In this document: positions 5,617 through 7,617 of the stretch, piece by piece | Layout: each line of letters begins with the position of its first letter | How positions within the stretch are numbered: position 1 is the stretch's first letter | From: Candidatus Competibacteraceae bacterium | GTDB lineage: Bacteria > Pseudomonadota > Gammaproteobacteria > Competibacterales > Competibacteraceae | Assembly: GCA_012032855.1 (NCBI GenBank) | Contig: JAAUQA010000143.1 | Location: forward strand, 1 to 7,617 | DNA: 7,617 bases | Direction: 5' to 3' | The notes under the pieces: generated by a model | Database searches by the model: none | What the model saw: only the letters and a program-made list of their open reading frames with translations | Told to the model about the DNA's origin: nothing | Translations under genes and position numbers: made by a program

Positions 5617-6706
5617 ATGCGGATTGCTCTGGATAAGATTGCTTTGGATAAGACAGTTCGCACGGTGATCGGCAAGCTGGATGCGAAGATCACTCCACTG
5701 ACACGGCGCCGCTTAGCCAAATTCCGCGCCAATCGCCGGGGCTTTTGGTCATTGTGGGTGTTTTTGGTGCTGTTCCTATTGAGTCTCAGTGCCGAGTTTA
5801 TCGCCAATGATCAGCCACTGTTGGTGTATTACGACGGTGGCCTGTATACCCCGGTATTCAAAGAATATGCGGAGACCGAATTCGGTGGTTTTTCCCAGCG
5901 CCGCCAATTACCGGGACCCGGTATTGCGCGAACTGATAGAGGAACAAGGCTGGATGCTGTGGCCACCGGTGCGCTTTAGCTACGATACCGTTAACTATGA
6001 TTTACCGGTGCCCGCCCCGGCACCGCCGTCCGCGGAGAATTGGCTGGGTACCGACGATCAGGGTCGTGATGTGGTGGCGCGGTTGATTTACGGGTTTCGC
6101 ATCTCGGTACTGTTCGGCTTATTGCTGACAGTATTTTCTTCTGTCGTGGGGGTGGCTGCCGGGGCGGTGCAAGGGTACTTCGGCGGTTGGCTTGATCTGG
6201 TCGCCCAGCGGCTGTTGGAAATCTGGGGTGGATTGCCGCAGTTGTTCATCTTGATCATCGTCGCCAGTGTAGTGGTGCCCGGTTTTTGGACCTTGTTGTT
6301 GATTCTGATGTTGTTCAGTTGGACTGCCCTGGTTGGTGTTGTGCGGGCAGAGTTCTTGCGCGCCCGTAATTTCGATTATGTCCGTGCTGCCCGCGCCCTG
6401 GGGATGGGCGATGCGCAGATTATCGTCAAACATGTATTGCCGAATGCGATGGTAGCGACGCTGACCTTCATGCCGTTTATTCTGTCCAGTTCCATTGTTG
6501 CGTTGACTGCATTGGATTTTCTGGGTTTGGGCTTGCCGCCGGGATCGGCTTCGTTGGGCGATTTGCTGCGGCAAGGCAAGGAAAATTTACAGGCCCCCTG
6601 GCTGGGCATCACCGGCTTTGTCGCTTTGGCGCTGATGTTGAGTTTGTTGGTGTTCGTGGGCGAAGCGGTGCGTGATGCCTTCGATCCACGGAAATCCCAG
6701 CTGTGA
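5617..6706 (+). CDS. yejE: Peptide ABC transporter permease YejE (one frameshift)
   Basis: The second permease of the YejABEF importer, about 362 residues once repaired. The first frame (5617 to about 5890) gives FRANRRGFWSLWVFLVLF, the first membrane helix and IANDQPLLV. The second frame (about 5891-6706) gives GWMLWPPVRFSYDTVNYDLP, NWLGTDDQGRDV and four to five helices. It also carries the EAA loop (AEFLRARNFDYVRAARALG, then HVLPNAM) and FVGEAVRDAFDP. All match YejE. The frames meet at the T5 run at 5889-5893. Removing one T gives FGGFPSAANYRDP, and adding two gives FGGFFPSAANYRDP, the better fit in length to relatives. ATG 5617 lies 3 bases after the yejB stop with a weak Shine-Dalgarno, so coupling is likely. 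The N-terminus is about 20-25 residues longer than in enterobacteria and contains a duplicated IALDK. Confidence 0.9.
5623..5652 (+). repeat. In-frame 15-bp tandem duplication at the start of yejE
   Basis: ATTGCTCTGGATAAG (5623-5637) is followed directly by ATTGCTTTGGATAAG (5638-5652), matching at 14 of 15 bases and encoding IALDK twice. It lies in the non-conserved N-terminal extension of YejE, ahead of the first membrane helix, and keeps the frame. Confidence 0.75.
5889..5893 (+). other. Frameshift site within yejE
   Basis: The T5 run is the point where strong YejE similarity passes from the frame of 5617 to the +1 frame. Downstream of it the original frame gives an unrelated tail ending at 5979. 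One T too many or two too few explains the change. Confidence 0.75.
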
Positions 6707-7447
6707 AGCAATCGGACACATCCTCACCCTTGCTTGAAGTCCGTGATCTGGCGGTCAACTTTGGTCAGACTCCGGCGGTAAAGCGGGTTTCTTTTCAAAT
6801 CAAAGCCGGAGAAACACTGGCCCTGGTCGGGGAAAGCGGTTCCGGCAAATCGGTTTCGGCCCTGTCCATCCTGCAATTACTGCCTTATCCGAGCGCCCAT
6901 CATCCTAGCGGTAGCATTCGGTTACGCGGTGAGGAACTATTAGGCGCTCCAGCGGACCGGTTGCGGCGGCTACGCGGTAATCAGATCGCGATTGTTTTCC
7001 AGGAACCCATGACCTCCCTGAATCCGTTGCACTCCATTGAGCAGCAGATTGGTGAAGTGTTAGCCGTGCACAAGGGCCTAATCGGCCAAGCGGCCCCAGG
7101 CGCGAATCTTAGAGCTATTGCGTCTGGTGGGATTGCCGGAAGCGGAAAACCGCTTGGGTGCTTTGCCGCATGAACTGTCCGGTGGCCAACGCCAGCGGGT
7201 CATGATCGCGATGGCATTAGCCAATGAACCTGCGCTGCTGATCGCCGATGAGCCGACCACTGCCTTGGACGTTACCATCCAAGCGCAGATCCTGAAGCTG
7301 CTGAAAGATTTGCAGGCCCGCTTCAATATGGCGATGTTATTCATCACTCATGATCTGAGCATCGTCCGTAAAATGGCTGATAATGTCTGCGTCATGAAGG
7401 CTGGCGAAATTGTGGAACGCGGCTCCGTCACCGAGCTGTTCAACGCG
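6703..7447 (+). CDS. yejF: Peptide ABC transporter ATPase YejF, first ATPase domain only (frameshifted, 3' end replaced)
   Basis: The GTG start overlaps the yejE stop as GTGA, implying coupling. The first nucleotide-binding domain is complete once repaired: Walker A GESGSGKS (43-50), Q-loop Gln100 in [11 protein letters not shown], signature LSGGQ at 7175-7189, Walker B LLIADE at 7235-7252 and switch His in ITHD (codon 7349-7351). It would energise the YejBE channel by ATP hydrolysis on the cytoplasmic face. The first frame runs to about 7094; from 7097 the protein continues in the +1 frame. Dropping one C from CCCC (7094-7097) gives [21 protein letters not shown]. YejF normally has two ATPase domains in about 530 residues. 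Here the match ends near GSVTELFNA (7445), where the usual APxHPYT should follow, and an in-frame transposase fragment takes over. As sequenced the second ATPase half is missing. Confidence 0.9.
7094..7097 (+). other. Frameshift site within yejF
   Basis: In this C4 run the ATPase frame shifts by +1. The original frame ends at 7173 with an unrelated tail, while the +1 frame carries [11 protein letters not shown] and the LSGGQ signature. One C too many is the simplest explanation. Confidence 0.7.
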
Positions 7448-7617
7448 ACGGTGCAGATGGCCGAGCAGCGCGGGCTGCTGTCGGGCGAGCACTTCAGCGT
7501 GGACGGCACGCTGATCCAGGCCTGGGCCAGCCACAAGAGCATGCGGCGCAAGGACGGCTCGGACGATGGCCGTCCGCCCGAGGACTGGCGTGGCGAGCCG
7601 CGCAGCAACGACACGCA
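7448..7617 (+). mobile_element. Internal fragment of an IS5-type transposase, running off the right edge
   Basis: From about 7448 the open frame reads [20 protein letters not shown], then [20 protein letters not shown], then [14 protein letters not shown]. This is the middle of IS5-family DDE transposases, in which the Asp of SVDGT (codon 7502-7504) is the first catalytic residue. The transposase N-terminus and any terminal inverted repeat are absent: the sequence passes straight from YejF into the transposase interior. GC content jumps to about 70% by eye, with nearly all third positions G or C, unlike the yej genes. The exact boundary is uncertain within about 7436-7450, because LFNA suits both proteins. 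This may be an IS remnant after recombination or a misassembled join. Confidence 0.8.

Noticed and set aside
6119..6574. Long minus-strand frame of 151 codons inside yejE
   Set aside because: It is antisense to strongly conserved YejE sequence, and its Gln/His/Arg-rich composition is typical of a shadow frame.
7103..7617. A genuine YejF-transposase fusion protein
   Set aside because: The open frame across the join has a one-in-three chance of being kept, both partners are truncated at functional domains, and the GC step marks two origins. A chimera or scar is more likely.

Overview
The window looks like proteobacterial, probably gammaproteobacterial, chromosome of moderate GC (roughly 50-55% by eye). 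YejB and YejE read closely like the enterobacterial proteins, and there is a PhaB-type acetoacetyl-CoA reductase as in polyhydroxybutyrate-storing bacteria. The last ~170 bases are much richer in GC and belong to a different element.

Layout. (1) Positions 1-2936, minus strand: a compact, probably co-transcribed group. In transcription order it holds a protein joining an MtrA/DUF4346-like domain to an archaeal-type thymidylate-synthase-like domain (2936-1447), a HAD hydrolase (1438-755), a ParB/sulfiredoxin-like protein (754-111) and the first 26 codons of an unidentified gene (78-1). (2) Positions 3086-3829, minus: a phaB-type reductase with its own promoter candidate and a strong hairpin terminator. 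(3) Positions 3830-4025: divergent promoter region. (4) Positions 4026-4421, plus: a small coiled-coil-rich protein of unknown function. (5) Positions 4510 to about 7447, plus: yejB-yejE-yejF, a peptide ABC importer, without yejA in view. YejF stops after its first nucleotide-binding domain and runs in frame into the middle of an IS5-type transposase at about 7440-7450, which continues to the window end.

Four genes (ParB/Srx-like, thymidylate-synthase-like, yejE, yejF) each carry one frameshift, and each can be repaired at a short homopolymer (C4 at 171-174, A5 at 2477-2481, T5 at 5889-5893, C4 at 7094-7097). Conserved sequence continues on both sides every time. Four independent mutations are less likely than sequencing error, so I annotate these as single genes. 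The abrupt IS junction may likewise be an assembly chimera.

The least familiar part is the thymidylate-synthase-like / HAD / ParB-Srx-like group. Its gene content would fit a nucleotide or one-carbon (pterin) modification pathway, but the substrate cannot be read from the sequence. The yej genes would import peptides across the inner membrane; the reductase would make (R)-3-hydroxybutyryl-CoA for polymer storage.
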